Source: AWTP1-13 sp963840445 (GTDB taxonomy: Bacteria; Pseudomonadota; Alphaproteobacteria; Rhizobiales; Hyphomicrobiaceae). From it: 64,000 nt of DNA. The position numbers and the translations under genes are program-made. Below, one piece after another: positions 51,031-60,352 of the stretch (positions are counted from its first letter, which is position 1; every line of letters begins with the position of its first letter). The stretch spans positions 310,001 to 374,000 of the forward strand of contig CAWIZC010000024.1 of NCBI GenBank assembly GCA_963840445.1, given 5' to 3'. The notes under the pieces were generated by a model. The model was not told where the DNA came from. It saw nothing but the letters and a program-made list of their open reading frames with translations, and did not search any database.

Positions 51031-51977
51031 ATGTCTGTTCTCAACGCGCCCACTTTCACGATGAGGAAGCGGCGTTCGCCAAGCTCGAAAACATCGTATG
51101 GCCGGATGGCCCGGTGTGCCCGCACTGCGGCGCCAGATCGCATCTATCCGCTCAAGGGCGTGCGGTCCAAAGCAAGCAAGAAGAACCCGGAAGGCGTCGA
51201 CCGTCTCGGCCTCAAGAAGTGCGGCCACTGCCGTAAGCAGTTCACGGCCCGCGTCGGCACTGTGTTTGAAAGCAGCCATATCCCGCTGCACAATGGTTTC
51301 AGGCTGCGCATCTGCTGTGCTCCAAAGAAGGGCATCAGCAGCCATCAGTTGCACCGCATTTTGAAAGTCACCTACCAGGCAGCATGGTTCGCCTCGCACA
51401 GGCTACGTGAGGCCATGCGCACGGGCGCGCTTGCTCCCATGGGCGGCGGCGGTAGCGGCATCGTCGAGATCGACGAGACGATCGATGGCCGCGCTCGACG
51501 CATCCAAGGGCCGCAGGCCGTCAAGGAACGGGCATCACCAACTCGGCGCATAAGAACGCCGTCCTGTCGCTCGTGGAGCGCGGCGGCAAGGTGCGCAGCT
51601 TTCACGTTGCGGCAGCACAATGAACGAGGTCATCCCCATCGTGCGCGAACGTCGCCAAGGAGGCGGCGTCATGACGGATAGGCGAAGCACTACAAGATCG
51701 GCGACGAGGCTTCGCGAGCCACGACCGCGTCAATCACAGCAAGGACGAGTACGTGCGCTACGAGGAAGGCCGTCCCGTCGATCCACACCAACACGGTTGA
51801 GGGCTATTTCGCGTGTTCAAGCGCGGCATGAACGGCGTCTATCAGCACTGCTCAGAGAAGCACTTGCACCGCTATCTTGCCGAGTTCGATTTCCGCTACA
51901 ACGCGCGGTCTGCGCTGGGCGTCGAGGACGAGGCTCGCACGGAGAAGGCGCTGCGGGCATTACCGGCAAGCGTCTGA
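51031..51977 (+). mobile_element. IS1595-family (ISXO2-like) transposase, multiply frameshifted
   Basis: Pieces of one transposase in successive order but different frames: MSVLNAPTF, DEEAAFAKLENIVWPDGPVCPHCGA (zinc ribbon), DRIYPLKGVRSKASKKNPEG, KCGHCRKQFTARVGTVFESSHIPLH, HQLHRILKVTYQAAWF, SGIVEIDETIDGR (catalytic Asp), then FKRGMNGVYQHCSEKHLHRYLAEFDFRYN and the end near TGA 51977. At least four frame changes and an internal stop show it is inactive. It sits between the phnE fragment and a start-less gene fragment, so it probably took part in breaking both. Confidence 0.85.
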
Positions 51978-52129
51978 CCTAGGAAAACCGGGACGATCTG
52001 TATTGCTCTCACCTGCTCCGCTGCGATTGTTGAAACAGCGCGGATTGTCGTCTGCGTCGATGCGCTCACCAGCAGCGACGTGGGGAAGCATGGACTACTT
52101 ACAAAGGGACAGGCATAGGACGTGATTGG

Positions 52130-52477
52130 CGCTGTCTAACTGCTGGCATATCCGGTGACATAAACACTCTGCTGCCCCTACTGCGGAAACGCTTCAAAAG
52201 CGCCGCGACCATCGATGAGACAAACATCCTCTCGCTGATCGAGGGAGCCATCTCCGAGAGAAAGCGCCAGAAGGCGAGCGAAATAACGGTCGGGCAATGG
52301 GGCTTCGAATATGAAGAGTTCCTGAATTGGAAGGCTCAGTTCCCAGAAGATGCGTTCGCCAAGACAGTTGATGAGATTAAGAAAATTGACTTGGGCGTTC
52401 ATCTACACATTTCTGTATATATGAAAGAGGTGCTCACCGAGGCCCATTTTGTGCGCTCTTTGGAAGGCAGTTTCTGA
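52130..52477 (+). pseudogene. Gene fragment without start codon
   Basis: An uninterrupted plus-strand frame with TGA at 52475-52477, reading through RKRFKSAATIDETNILSLIEG, VGQWGFEYEEFLNWKAQFPED and TVDEIKKIDLGVHLHISVYM to HFVRSLEGSF. Composition is protein-like and helical. The frame runs back toward the transposase without ATG, GTG or TTG at a useful place, so this is the C-terminal part of a protein whose start was lost. The sequence is more AT-rich than its neighbours, which suggests acquired DNA. Family not recognised. Confidence 0.5.
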
Positions 52478-52697
52478 CCCGGATTTTTGTATGGGTGGAG
52501 ATGGCGCACAATCCACGTTGTCGACGCATCGGATGTGCCGCCGTTGGTGATGCAGAAAGCCACCGGTTGCACGACGGCGCTTATTGCCTGGGACGAGATG
52601 CTCTTTACTTGGCCGATAGGTCGCAGCAACAACACGATTGACCGCCGCGCGTTAGGGCACAATATCTTGTGTAGTTCCGCGTAACCGCAGGCTAGCC

Positions 52698-53825
52698 ATG
52701 GCACCCCGCTCCAACTGGAAGGGCTATCTCAAGCTCTCCCTCGTCTCGGCGTCGATCGCCATCTACCCGGCGACCTCCGCCACCGAGAAGGTCTCGTTCA
52801 ACACCCTCAACCGCGCTACCGGCAATCGATTGAAGCGGCAGATGGTGGACTCGGTCACCGGCGACGTCGTCGAGAGCGACGAGCAGGTGAAGGGCTATGC
52901 GGTCGCTAAGGACCAGCACGTGATGGTTGAGGCGGACGAACTCGCCGAGATCGCCATCGAGAGCTCCCACACCGTCGACATCGAGAAGTTCGTGCCCAAG
53001 GCATCGATCGACGACCGCTATCGGGATACTCCGTATTATTTGGCGCCGGAAGATCAGGTCGGTCAGGAGGCGTTCGCGGTCATCCGCGATGCCATGAAGA
53101 AAAAGAAGATGGTGGGCATCGCCCGCGTGGTGATGGCCAGGCGTGAGCGCGTGATGATGCTGGAGCCCTTCGGCAAAGGATTGATGGGCACCACTCTTCT
53201 CTATCCCTATGAGATCCGCGGCGAAGACGCCGCGTTCGAGGACATTCCCGACATCAAGCTTCCCGAGCAGATGGTGAAGCTCGCCGAAGACATCATCGAC
53301 CGCATGACGGGCGAGTTCGAACCGGACAAGTTCGAGGACCGCTACGAGCAGGCGATGATCGAGCTGATCCGCTCCAAGCAGGCTGGCTTGCCGGCGCCGA
53401 AGGAAAAGGCCACGCCACGTCCGGCCAACGTGGTCAACCTGATGGAGGCGTTGCGCAAGAGTGTTGAGGGCTCGACCAGCAAGGCCAAGGCTTCAGCGAA
53501 AAAGGCCGAGCCCACCAAAAAGGAAGAAGTGCCGCCCGAAGCGGAAGGTGGCAAAGGGATGAGTCCGCTATCCAAGTTCGAGATGGCCTTGCGGGGCTTG
53601 TTGGCGCTCGACATGCAAGAGCTTGTCGATGCCGGTGCGATTTCCGACCGCGATTATCCAGCGTGGGATGCGTTCGAGGCCGATCGGGTCAAATGGTTGT
53701 TGGCGCACCCGGTGGAGGCTCAGGCGGTGTGGCTGGCGATCTGGCGCCACATCAACAGTGAGCCATCCACCGTCGACACTACCAACCTGGTCGAGCTCGA
53801 CAGCGTCCGCAGCCGCAAACGCTAG
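52698..53825 (+). CDS. ku: Ku protein, non-homologous end joining
   Basis: 375 residues. The Ku core (SNWKGYLKLSLVSASIAIYPA at the start; DIEKFVPKASIDDRYRDTPYYLAPED; GIARVVMARRERVMMLEPFGKGL; LAEDIIDRMTGEFEPDKFEDRYEQAM) is intact. It forms a homodimeric ring on double-strand DNA ends and recruits LigD. Bacterial Ku is usually 260-300 residues; here about 90 extra residues after a Lys/Glu-rich linker form a compact helical region (FEMALRGLLALDMQELVDAG and on to WRHINSEPS). No ligD is in the window. Confidence 0.93.
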   Translation: MAPRSNWKGYLKLSLVSASIAIYPATSATEKVSFNTLNRATGNRLKRQMVDSVTGDVVESDEQVKGYAVAKDQHVMVEADELAEIAIESSHTVDIEKFVPKASIDDRYRDTPYYLAPEDQVGQEAFAVIRDAMKKKKMVGIARVVMARRERVMMLEPFGKGLMGTTLLYPYEIRGEDAAFEDIPDIKLPEQMVKLAEDIIDRMTGEFEPDKFEDRYEQAMIELIRSKQAGLPAPKEKATPRPANVVNLMEALRKSVEGSTSKAKASAKKAEPTKKEEVPPEAEGGKGMSPLSKFEMALRGLLALDMQELVDAGAISDRDYPAWDAFEADRVKWLLAHPVEAQAVWLAIWRHINSEPSTVDTTNLVELDSVRSRKR

Positions 53826-53934
53826 GTCGACCGAGAACCTGTGCCACATCTTCGATTTCCTTAATCCGGCCTTTCGAATCACGACGCCTGTGTTTCGTTG
53901 TTGTCTGGGTTCTCGGCCGGTTCCTTAAAGGTGC

Positions 53935-54189
53935 ATGATGGCGGATCCGTCGCGCAAGTCATCCGTCTCGGTTCGCCGCCGGCTGGAGTTCGAGGGCGAG
54001 ACTTGGCACGCCCTCACCCAGCTTGCGCACGAGACGGGCAGAACCTTGCAGGAGCTGACAGCCGAGGCGTTCGGTGATCTGCTGAAGAAGCATCACCGGC
54101 CGGCAACCTTGCGGGATGCGCTTAGGCAGAGTACGCGATTGCTGCCCGCCAATGACGCGAAACCTGTCAGGTACCAACGCAGCCGCTAA
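53935..54189 (+). CDS. Small ribbon-helix-helix-like protein, paralogue of 1534-1785
   Basis: 84 residues from ATG 53935, with TTAAAGG just upstream. Same pattern as the 1534 gene: basic start, SVRRRLEFEGETWHAL strand-helix, ELTAEAFGDLLKKHHRPATL helix, then a short basic tail. Ribbon-helix-helix fold and DNA binding are inferred. It stands 109 bases after ku on the same strand. Confidence 0.7.
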   Translation: MMADPSRKSSVSVRRRLEFEGETWHALTQLAHETGRTLQELTAEAFGDLLKKHHRPATLRDALRQSTRLLPANDAKPVRYQRSR

Positions 54190-54246
54190 CCCCCGATATG
54201 GTATCGCCGCTTCGGCGCCGTCGTTGATGCGCCGCGGCTTCCACAT

Positions 54247-54528
54247 TTAGCCCTTCCCGCCGCACTCCTTACCGGCTGGCCAGCGCTTCGCCTCGTAGGC
54301 CTCAAGCACGTTGGCGATTGCCTCGCGCTCCCGCGCCTCGGGCGACCCTTCGATACAACCGTCCAACGCATCGGCTCTCTCAACGAGAAGTGCGTGCATC
54401 CGGTCTGATTCCGGCGTTGCCCATGCGGTCACTCCTGAGGCGGGATGCCACTTGCCATCGGCGAACGTGTAGCCCAATGCATCGAGAATCTTGACGGCAG
54501 TGATACGTTGTCGATCGATCTCGCTCAT
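54247..54528 (-). CDS. Small protein of unknown function
   Basis: 93 residues from ATG 54528 (AGAGGTGG upstream; the in-frame GTG 54537 overlaps that site). Content is helical and soluble, with DALGYTFADGKWHPASGV near the N-terminus and EAREREAIANVLEAYEAKRWPAG near the end. No family recognised. Confidence 0.5.
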   Translation of the reverse strand: MSEIDRQRITAVKILDALGYTFADGKWHPASGVTAWATPESDRMHALLVERADALDGCIEGSPEAREREAIANVLEAYEAKRWPAGKECGGKG

Positions 54529-54559
54529 AAACGCCACCTCTAGGATTCAATCCGAAGCA

Positions 54560-54775
54560 TTAGGCTGCCAGCAGCAGATCTTTCTTCTCGAACCCCGACT
54601 GCACGATCTGCATTCGCTCGGCATCCAATGCCTTGATGAGGCTGAAAGCTTGCTCGGGCGTGCCATCCAGCCAGGTTGCAAACCAGGCGGCTAGCCCCAG
54701 CCCGAGCGCGATGATGTTCTCGCGGTGCTCTACGGCGTCTATGGGCGACTGTATGAGCTCATGTTCGCGGGCTGC
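54560..54775 (-). pseudogene. Start-less reading frame, helical
   Basis: Open from stop to stop on the minus strand: REHELIQSPIDAVEHRENI, ALGLGLAAWFATWLDGT, PEQAFSLIKALDAERM, ending DLLLAA-TAA. Protein-like, but no ATG, GTG or TTG is placed to start it. It overlaps the end of the 88-residue frame 54739-55005 in another phase, so the two could be halves of one frameshifted gene. Confidence 0.35.
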
Positions 54776-55005
54776 TCATGCAGACCCGTGAGTACGGCCG
54801 TTGCGAACACGTTGAGGCGGCGAAGCAGATGAGACTTCGGGATCATGGAGCACTCCCGCCGCCCACAAACAGCAGGAATCACCGTCGCCTGCGCCCACAA
54901 TCCCTTGTCGACAGCATCGACCCGGACCTGCCACATCGCCCGTCCCCGCGCCCCATTCGAAGATTTCTTCGCACTGCGAGGTTGAGATTCGGTAGGGCCT
55001 TCCAT
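54739..55005 (-). CDS. Hypothetical protein, possibly 5' half of a frameshifted gene
   Basis: 88 residues from ATG 55005 (AGGAAG upstream). Basic, with SAKKSSNGARGRAMWQVRVDAVDKGLW and RREC. No recognised domain. Overlaps in a different phase the start-less frame 54560-54775. It lies 23 bases upstream of, and on the same strand as, the stop of the GGDEF-EAL gene. Confidence 0.35.
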   Translation of the reverse strand: MEGPTESQPRSAKKSSNGARGRAMWQVRVDAVDKGLWAQATVIPAVCGRRECSMIPKSHLLRRLNVFATAVLTGLHEQPANMSSYSRP

Positions 55006-55028
55006 TTGGGCTTCCTGAATGTGGGGAT

Positions 55029-57779
55029 TTAGGCGGCGACGTCTGCCGTATCGTTGAATTTGCGGCGCATGACGCCGATCTCGCTCGCAGGCACCGGCCG
55101 GCCAAGATGAAACCCCTGCACTTCATCAATGCCGATCGCGCGTACCCAAGCCAGTTGATCGGCGGTCTCGACTCCCTCGGCGGTTGTCGTCATCCCTAAA
55201 CCGTGACCCAGTGCCACCACAGCCTGAATGATGGTTTCACACTGCTCTTCCTTGCCGAGGCCTTGCGTGAATGACTGATCAACCTTGATCTTGTCAAAAG
55301 GGAAACTGCGCAGGTTGCTCAGGCTCGAGTAGCCGGTGCCGAAATCATCCATCGAAATGCGCACGCCCAGACCACGCAGGGCGTGCAAGGTTGCCAGGGT
55401 CTTCTCCGTGTTCTCCAGAAGCGCCGACTCGGTGATTTCCAGTTCGAGCTCACTCGCAGATAGACCTGAACTGGCGAGCGCATCCGCGGTGACTTGGACC
55501 AGATCACTTTGTTTGAACTGCAGGGGCGACAGATTGACAGCCACTTTGATGCCCCGCGGCCAGGTGGCAGCTTGCGCACAGGCCGCGCGCAGCGCCCACT
55601 CTCCGATGCTGGCGATCAGCCCGGTCTCTTCGGTTAGCGGAATAAATTCCGTTGGCGAGATGCGCCCGCGTTCGGGATGGTTCCATCGCAATAACGCTTC
55701 GAAGGCGGTAATTCTGTTGCTCTCAATATCAACGATCGGCTGGTAAAATAATTCGAAACCAGAGCTTGCCATCGCATTGCGGAGATCCCGTTCCATCTTG
55801 CGGCGCGCATACATGCGCGCATCCATCTCGGGCTCAAAGAACCTGTAGGTGCCCCGTCCCTCCCTCTTGGCGCGATAGAGGGCAAGATCAGCATTCTTCA
55901 AGAGCTGCTCTGGATCGGCCGCGTCCGAGGGCGCGACAGAAATGCCGACGCTGGTGCCAATGACGATCTGGTGATCATTAATCTGGTAAGGTGCAGCGAC
56001 GGACTCAATCAAGCGGGAGGCAAGGAATGTTGCTCCCACCGGTTGGCTGACGCCGCGCTGAAGGACCGCAAATTCGTCGCCGCCCAAACGCGCAACGGTA
56101 TCTTCGGCTCTGACAGTGTCGATCAGTCGCCGCGCAACGGCCTTGAGAAGCGCATCGCCGGTGGCGTGCCCGAGCGTATCGTTGACCTCCTTGAAACGGT
56201 CGAGATCCAGCCAAAGTATCGCGACTGGCCCTGCCTGTTCGGGGCACTCGAGGACACGCTCCAGTCGTTCTCGCAGAAGTGACCGGTTAGCAAGATCAGT
56301 CAACGCATCATAATGCGCCATATGTCTAATCCGCGCTTCGATATTGCGCTGTTCGGTGATGTCTTCGTGAGTAGCGACGTAACCGCCGCCAGGCATCGGC
56401 CGGTGCTTGATGAGGATGGAGCGACCATCGTTGAGTTCGGTGATCCGCGTGGTCGGAACGTTCTGGGCAGCGACTGAAAACACCTCTTGCGCCTGGCCGC
56501 TCTCCGCATCGGCGGCGTAGAGCCCGCTCGCTATGCGGTGCGCAGCAATTTCCTGCAGGGTGGCTCCGGGCGCGGTTAGCCGTACAGGTAAGCCATAAAT
56601 TCGCGCAAATTGGCCGTTGCAGACCACCAGTCGCTGCTCGTGGTCGAACATGCAAAGTCCCTGCGTCATATTATTGAGAGCTGTGTCAAATCGCAGGTTC
56701 TGCGCCTGCAAGGCCTGCTCACGCCGCTTTAGCTCTGTGATATCAATGCGGACACCAATTGATCCACCATCGGCGGTCCGACGCTCGTGGATGCGTAGCC
56801 AGCGTCCATAGGGCAGACGCTGTTCATGTGTGTGTTGTGGCTGCCTATGGCGGGCCAAGCGCTCCGCAAGCCACGCTTCTTCGCATCCTTTTGCGTCGGG
56901 GTATTGTCTACGCGCAAGGCCGGCACGCACTAAGTCTTCGAAACGCCGTCCCGCGACAACTTCATCGGCGTTTTCGCCGTACAGTTCGGCGTACCGGGTG
57001 TTCCAAAGGACGAGGCGATCCTGGGCATCAAACAGCGCCAAGCCTTCAGGAACAATCCTAAACGCCTCGAGAAGCGTGACGTGGGCCTCCCGGGCCTCCC
57101 GAGCGGCGACTTCGGCCACAGCTTGCGCAGCAACCAACTTCTCTTCGGCCCGGTGTTTCTCCTTCGATCGGCGGTACCATGCGATGGCTGGTATCGCAAA
57201 GGACAGGCTGGTAAGCAGGCAGAGCGCGGCGGCTGCTCTTAGGAAAGTGTCATAGAAGCTGTCTCTTTGTGCGGTCTGATCCACATAAGCCGCAACGACG
57301 GCGACAACGCGTCCGTTCGAGGTGACGGGCATGACCGCGCGCGCAAAAAAGGGTGGTTGATCCAATCCTGTCCCGTCCCTCGTTTCCACAATAGGCTGTG
57401 CTGTCTTGGCCACGAGTGCCGCTTCGGTGCTGAAATCCGAAACGCTGGCAAGCGTGACCTCGTCATGATCTGATATCAGCAAAGAAAATCCATTGCGGTC
57501 GTATATCTCGTAGCGGAACACCTGATCCGATTTCTGCGATTGGTGGAAAAAGACCATGCTGGCGAGGGATGGCTTCTCTCCAGCGGCGATCTGTTCAAGA
57601 TCGGCAACGTTTGAGGCCAAGTACTGCGCCCAGCTGCGCGCGGCGCCGGTAGCATTCTGATAGAGCAAGTACCGTGTTGTGATTTGCACGACGACCCATG
57701 TACCGCCGACAAGGATACACAGCAGTGCCACGAAGCCAATAATACTGCGTGCCGCGGATTTGCTGAGGATCGAGATCAT
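55029..57779 (-). CDS. Membrane PAS-PAS-GGDEF-EAL protein
   Basis: 916 residues. Membrane segments at about 12-34 and 185-205 enclose a periplasmic sensor domain of about 150 residues. Then come two PAS domains (about 230-350 and 355-470), a GGDEF domain with intact RLGGDEF near 565, and an EAL domain with intact FEALLRW near 694 and DDFGTGYSS. Both diguanylate cyclase and phosphodiesterase sites look active. Its start overlaps by four bases the stop of a TRAP-type solute-binding protein gene, so the binding protein probably feeds a ligand signal to the periplasmic domain. Confidence 0.93.
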   Translation of the reverse strand: MISILSKSAARSIIGFVALLCILVGGTWVVVQITTRYLLYQNATGAARSWAQYLASNVADLEQIAAGEKPSLASMVFFHQSQKSDQVFRYEIYDRNGFSLLISDHDEVTLASVSDFSTEAALVAKTAQPIVETRDGTGLDQPPFFARAVMPVTSNGRVVAVVAAYVDQTAQRDSFYDTFLRAAAALCLLTSLSFAIPAIAWYRRSKEKHRAEEKLVAAQAVAEVAAREAREAHVTLLEAFRIVPEGLALFDAQDRLVLWNTRYAELYGENADEVVAGRRFEDLVRAGLARRQYPDAKGCEEAWLAERLARHRQPQHTHEQRLPYGRWLRIHERRTADGGSIGVRIDITELKRREQALQAQNLRFDTALNNMTQGLCMFDHEQRLVVCNGQFARIYGLPVRLTAPGATLQEIAAHRIASGLYAADAESGQAQEVFSVAAQNVPTTRITELNDGRSILIKHRPMPGGGYVATHEDITEQRNIEARIRHMAHYDALTDLANRSLLRERLERVLECPEQAGPVAILWLDLDRFKEVNDTLGHATGDALLKAVARRLIDTVRAEDTVARLGGDEFAVLQRGVSQPVGATFLASRLIESVAAPYQINDHQIVIGTSVGISVAPSDAADPEQLLKNADLALYRAKREGRGTYRFFEPEMDARMYARRKMERDLRNAMASSGFELFYQPIVDIESNRITAFEALLRWNHPERGRISPTEFIPLTEETGLIASIGEWALRAACAQAATWPRGIKVAVNLSPLQFKQSDLVQVTADALASSGLSASELELEITESALLENTEKTLATLHALRGLGVRISMDDFGTGYSSLSNLRSFPFDKIKVDQSFTQGLGKEEQCETIIQAVVALGHGLGMTTTAEGVETADQLAWVRAIGIDEVQGFHLGRPVPASEIGVMRRKFNDTADVAA

Positions 57780-58795
57780 TCTCGCTGCGAGTTCGCCACT
57801 CTAGATTTGGTGATCTCTCCCCGCACCATGCGGAGTAGCTCCGCATTGCGAGGGTTCCCCGCTAGCCAATCATCTATGACGCTTGCAAAGGCTCGCTCAA
57901 TTCGGAGCTGATCCGCGGTTGAAGGAAATATAACATGTCGTCTTGGATCAGTTATCAGCTCCTGCATGGATTTGGCGTTGATGTCTTTAAAGAACTTGTT
58001 GGCCTGGACCACTGACCATTCGCCGCTGTATTTGCGAATGATGTCCTGAGCCGCTTGCGGCAACGTGGCGAACTTGCTTCGGTTCATGACAAGCGCCAGC
58101 GAGGGTGCATCGGCATGTATGATGTAGTGGTAGGTCGCCAAGCGACCGACACCGAACTCTGCAAGCATCGCGGGCGGGATTGCTGCGCCATCGATCGCAC
58201 CGCTACCGATCGCGTCGGCTATCTGATTTACGGGCATGACAACGGCCCGCATGCCAAGCTTCTCGAACGTGGCGACTTCGGTCGGATTATTGGCACGTAT
58301 TTTTAGTCCCTTGAGGTCATCGAGGGAGGCGATCGGTCGGCGAGTGTGGATGCTGTGCGGTTCAACGGTGAAGGCCGCTATAACGACAAAGTCCTCATAT
58401 CCGCGCAATGCGTTTACTGCGATCATTCGCGTGTAAGCAAGGCTCGCTTCCTGCTGGTCGCGAAATAGCCCTGGCAATTCAATGACGGCATTGTCCGGAA
58501 ACTGCTCCGCGGAATAGCCCGGAATAATATAGGCGATGTCGGCCGACCCATCCCTCACTAATTGGGGTTGCTGAACGGGAACCTTACCAAGCGCACCTCC
58601 AAAGAAGACCTCGATCTCAAGCCCACCCTCCTTTTCGGAATTGACAGCATCGACAAACGGCTTGACGCCGCCCCGGTATAAGAGTGCGCTATCAGAGGAA
58701 AAGAACGCCAGTTTAAGCTTGATCGGCTCAGCGAGACAGGCCACTGGACACAGCACGCAGAACGCTACCGCGCATCGCAGCAGGATCGTTCGCAC
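57776..58795 (-). CDS. TRAP-type solute-binding protein, DctP family
   Basis: 339 residues from GTG 58795, preceded by AAAAGGAAC. Signal peptide (LLRCAVAFCVLCPVACLAEP). The DctP fold is indicated by GGALGKVPVQQPQLVRDGSADIAYIIPGY, the conserved Arg region KGLKIRANNPTE (carboxylate-binding Arg) and NQIADAIGSGAIDGA. It would bind an organic acid in the periplasm. No DctQ or DctM gene is next to it; the next gene is the GGDEF-EAL sensor, with a four-base ATGA-type overlap. A sensory rather than transport role is inferred. Confidence 0.88.
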   Translation of the reverse strand: MRTILLRCAVAFCVLCPVACLAEPIKLKLAFFSSDSALLYRGGVKPFVDAVNSEKEGGLEIEVFFGGALGKVPVQQPQLVRDGSADIAYIIPGYSAEQFPDNAVIELPGLFRDQQEASLAYTRMIAVNALRGYEDFVVIAAFTVEPHSIHTRRPIASLDDLKGLKIRANNPTEVATFEKLGMRAVVMPVNQIADAIGSGAIDGAAIPPAMLAEFGVGRLATYHYIIHADAPSLALVMNRSKFATLPQAAQDIIRKYSGEWSVVQANKFFKDINAKSMQELITDPRRHVIFPSTADQLRIERAFASVIDDWLAGNPRNAELLRMVRGEITKSRVANSQRE

Positions 58796-59376
58796 AGTTG
58801 TTCCTTTTCTAGACTAGGAATTTGCGCCCGTGGATTAGGCGAAGGTGCATTTGACGGACAGTTTACCGCAACGGGACGATTTGCCGTATCCCCATTTGGG
58901 GAGACTCCAGCCGGTCTGTTGATTTTGACCGGTCCGGAGGTCGCGGCCGCACGTCCGAAATGCCCCCACCATCTGACGACTCCGCGAGGTGTGGTATGCG
59001 TGTCGTTTCGGACTGGGTGCGGCCGCCGCAACCGAGTGGAGATCAGCATTGAGAAGGGTTGGGTCACAGGTAAAGATCAGCAAGACTCCGTGGAACCCGC
59101 GTCCACTCGCGGCGCGTCTAACTCACGCAAACTGTGATTGTCAGCAGTTCGGATGGACGAAGCGACCGACCGTTCGTAGCGCGCGAGAGTAGGACGCCAT
59201 ATTTTGGAAATGGCGCTTCGACAGGTTGCGCAAACCGATACGGCAGCAGATGCAGACGGCGCGTACGGGAAGGCGGCGCCTGCAGCACGCGCCTACATCC
59301 CCACCGATACTGCTCCCCCAAGACCTACGCGCCCATTCGACGAGCGCGTTTCCAACGACAAATGCACCTGGATGAA
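58796..59376. other. 581-bp region without a supported gene
   Basis: Upstream of the solute-binding protein gene. Frames on both strands lack ribosome-binding sites and protein-like composition. The promoter of the 58795 operon should lie near 58800-58860, but no exact boxes are called. Confidence 0.4.
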
Positions 59377-59574
59377 TTAACGAGTTCCTTGCTTGAGTTC
59401 CTCCAAGACCCAATCGGCGAGGACGGGGTTGATGTAGCCCGCTATCTTAGCCTCCTTGATCGCATCGATCAGTGTCCGAATTTTTGCAGCATCGCGGGGG
59501 ATGGAGTCCATTTCGCCGAGCGTCATCCGACGCCCTCTCCCTGATTTTGGTGCATCGTCCAACAGTCCGATCAT
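59377..59574 (-). CDS. Small soluble protein of unknown function
   Basis: 65 residues. ATG 59574 is preceded by AGGAGG at ideal spacing, the best ribosome-binding site in this part. Content: MIGLLDDAPKSGRGRRM, then two helices (AAKIRTLIDAIKEAKIAGY and VLADWVLEELKQGTR). No family recognised. Confidence 0.6.
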   Translation of the reverse strand: MIGLLDDAPKSGRGRRMTLGEMDSIPRDAAKIRTLIDAIKEAKIAGYINPVLADWVLEELKQGTR

Positions 59575-59630
59575 CGCGGCCTCCTACTGCGAGGTTTGCC
59601 TTGGTCCCAATGCGAGCCGCTACCCACACA

Positions 59631-59664
59631 CCAATCGGCCCGAATCTCTGGGGACCGGACCATT
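59631..59664. repeat. Short palindromic repeat, copy 1
   Basis: CCAATCGGCCCGAATCTCTG, then GGGACCGGACCATT. It matches 60580-60614 in sequence and in the preceding CACACA. It lies in a 346-bp stretch (59575-59920) that holds no convincing gene. Confidence 0.65.
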
Positions 59665-59920
59665 ACCCACCTGGGTATGACCAGCTGCGGCAACGTCCTG
59701 CCGACTGCGGCAGTGCTCGGCGCCATATTTGGGCTCTTGCTCGAAATGAATGCATGCCTGCGTAGAGCCTACGACGCATCGCCCGCCAGATCGGTTGGCA
59801 TGAAATCTTTCGACGACGAATTTAAGCCGTTTCTCGGATGGGAAGACTACTACTCACAGAAATCTCTGAAACACGTATGGGGGTCTTCGAGAACCACGCC
59901 TGCAGGAGAATAGTCCTGGC

Positions 59921-60202
59921 GTGGCTTTCATCGTCAGTTCCTCCATACTCGCGCGGCCGCGAATGGTGGACGAGGTGCGCCCCTTGGAAAAGCGCATCAT
60001 AGAGCGTCCGGAAACCTCATGGACCGACGTCGTGGAGTTGGCGGAAATCTCTTGGTGGGGCATCGCGCACCGCGGCGATCGGTATGGCGATTATCCCGCC
60101 TCGGTTCTGGCCAAGGCTGTCCTGTCCCTCGGCGGCGGTGAGCGGTTCTATCTCCACGACGATGGAAAGAGCGACCGCCGGAAGGCCGATCGGATTCTCT
60201 GA
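59921..60202 (+). CDS. Hypothetical protein
   Basis: 93 residues from GTG 59921 with CAGGAGAA 12 bases upstream; ATG 59963 is an alternative start. Charged and probably soluble (EVRPLEKRIIERPETSWTDVVELAEISWWG). It is followed by a good hairpin (60240-60264). No family recognised. Confidence 0.4.
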   Translation: MAFIVSSSILARPRMVDEVRPLEKRIIERPETSWTDVVELAEISWWGIAHRGDRYGDYPASVLAKAVLSLGGGERFYLHDDGKSDRRKADRIL

Positions 60203-60239
60203 TCTCGCGGATCAAGAAACCAATCGGTCACTTGAAAAG

Positions 60240-60264
60240 GGCCGGCATCCCATCGGGTGCCGGC
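60240..60264 (+). terminator. Probable transcription terminator
   Basis: Stem GGCCGGCA / TGCCGGCT extended by CCC/GGG around ATC, followed by TCTTGTGT. Position just after the 59921-60202 gene fits an intrinsic terminator, though the T-run is weak. Confidence 0.55.
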
Positions 60265-60352
60265 TCTTGTGTCGTCTAGGGCCCGATCTGCGTCTTTCGG
60301 CAGACTGATTTGGGTTAGGGCGGAACGCGCGCGGGGCGTATACGGTCGGTCA

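Noticed and set aside
52487..52684. 65-codon plus-strand frame just upstream of ku
   Set aside because: No ribosome-binding site, no family features, and it overlaps other equally weak frames; treated as intergenic.
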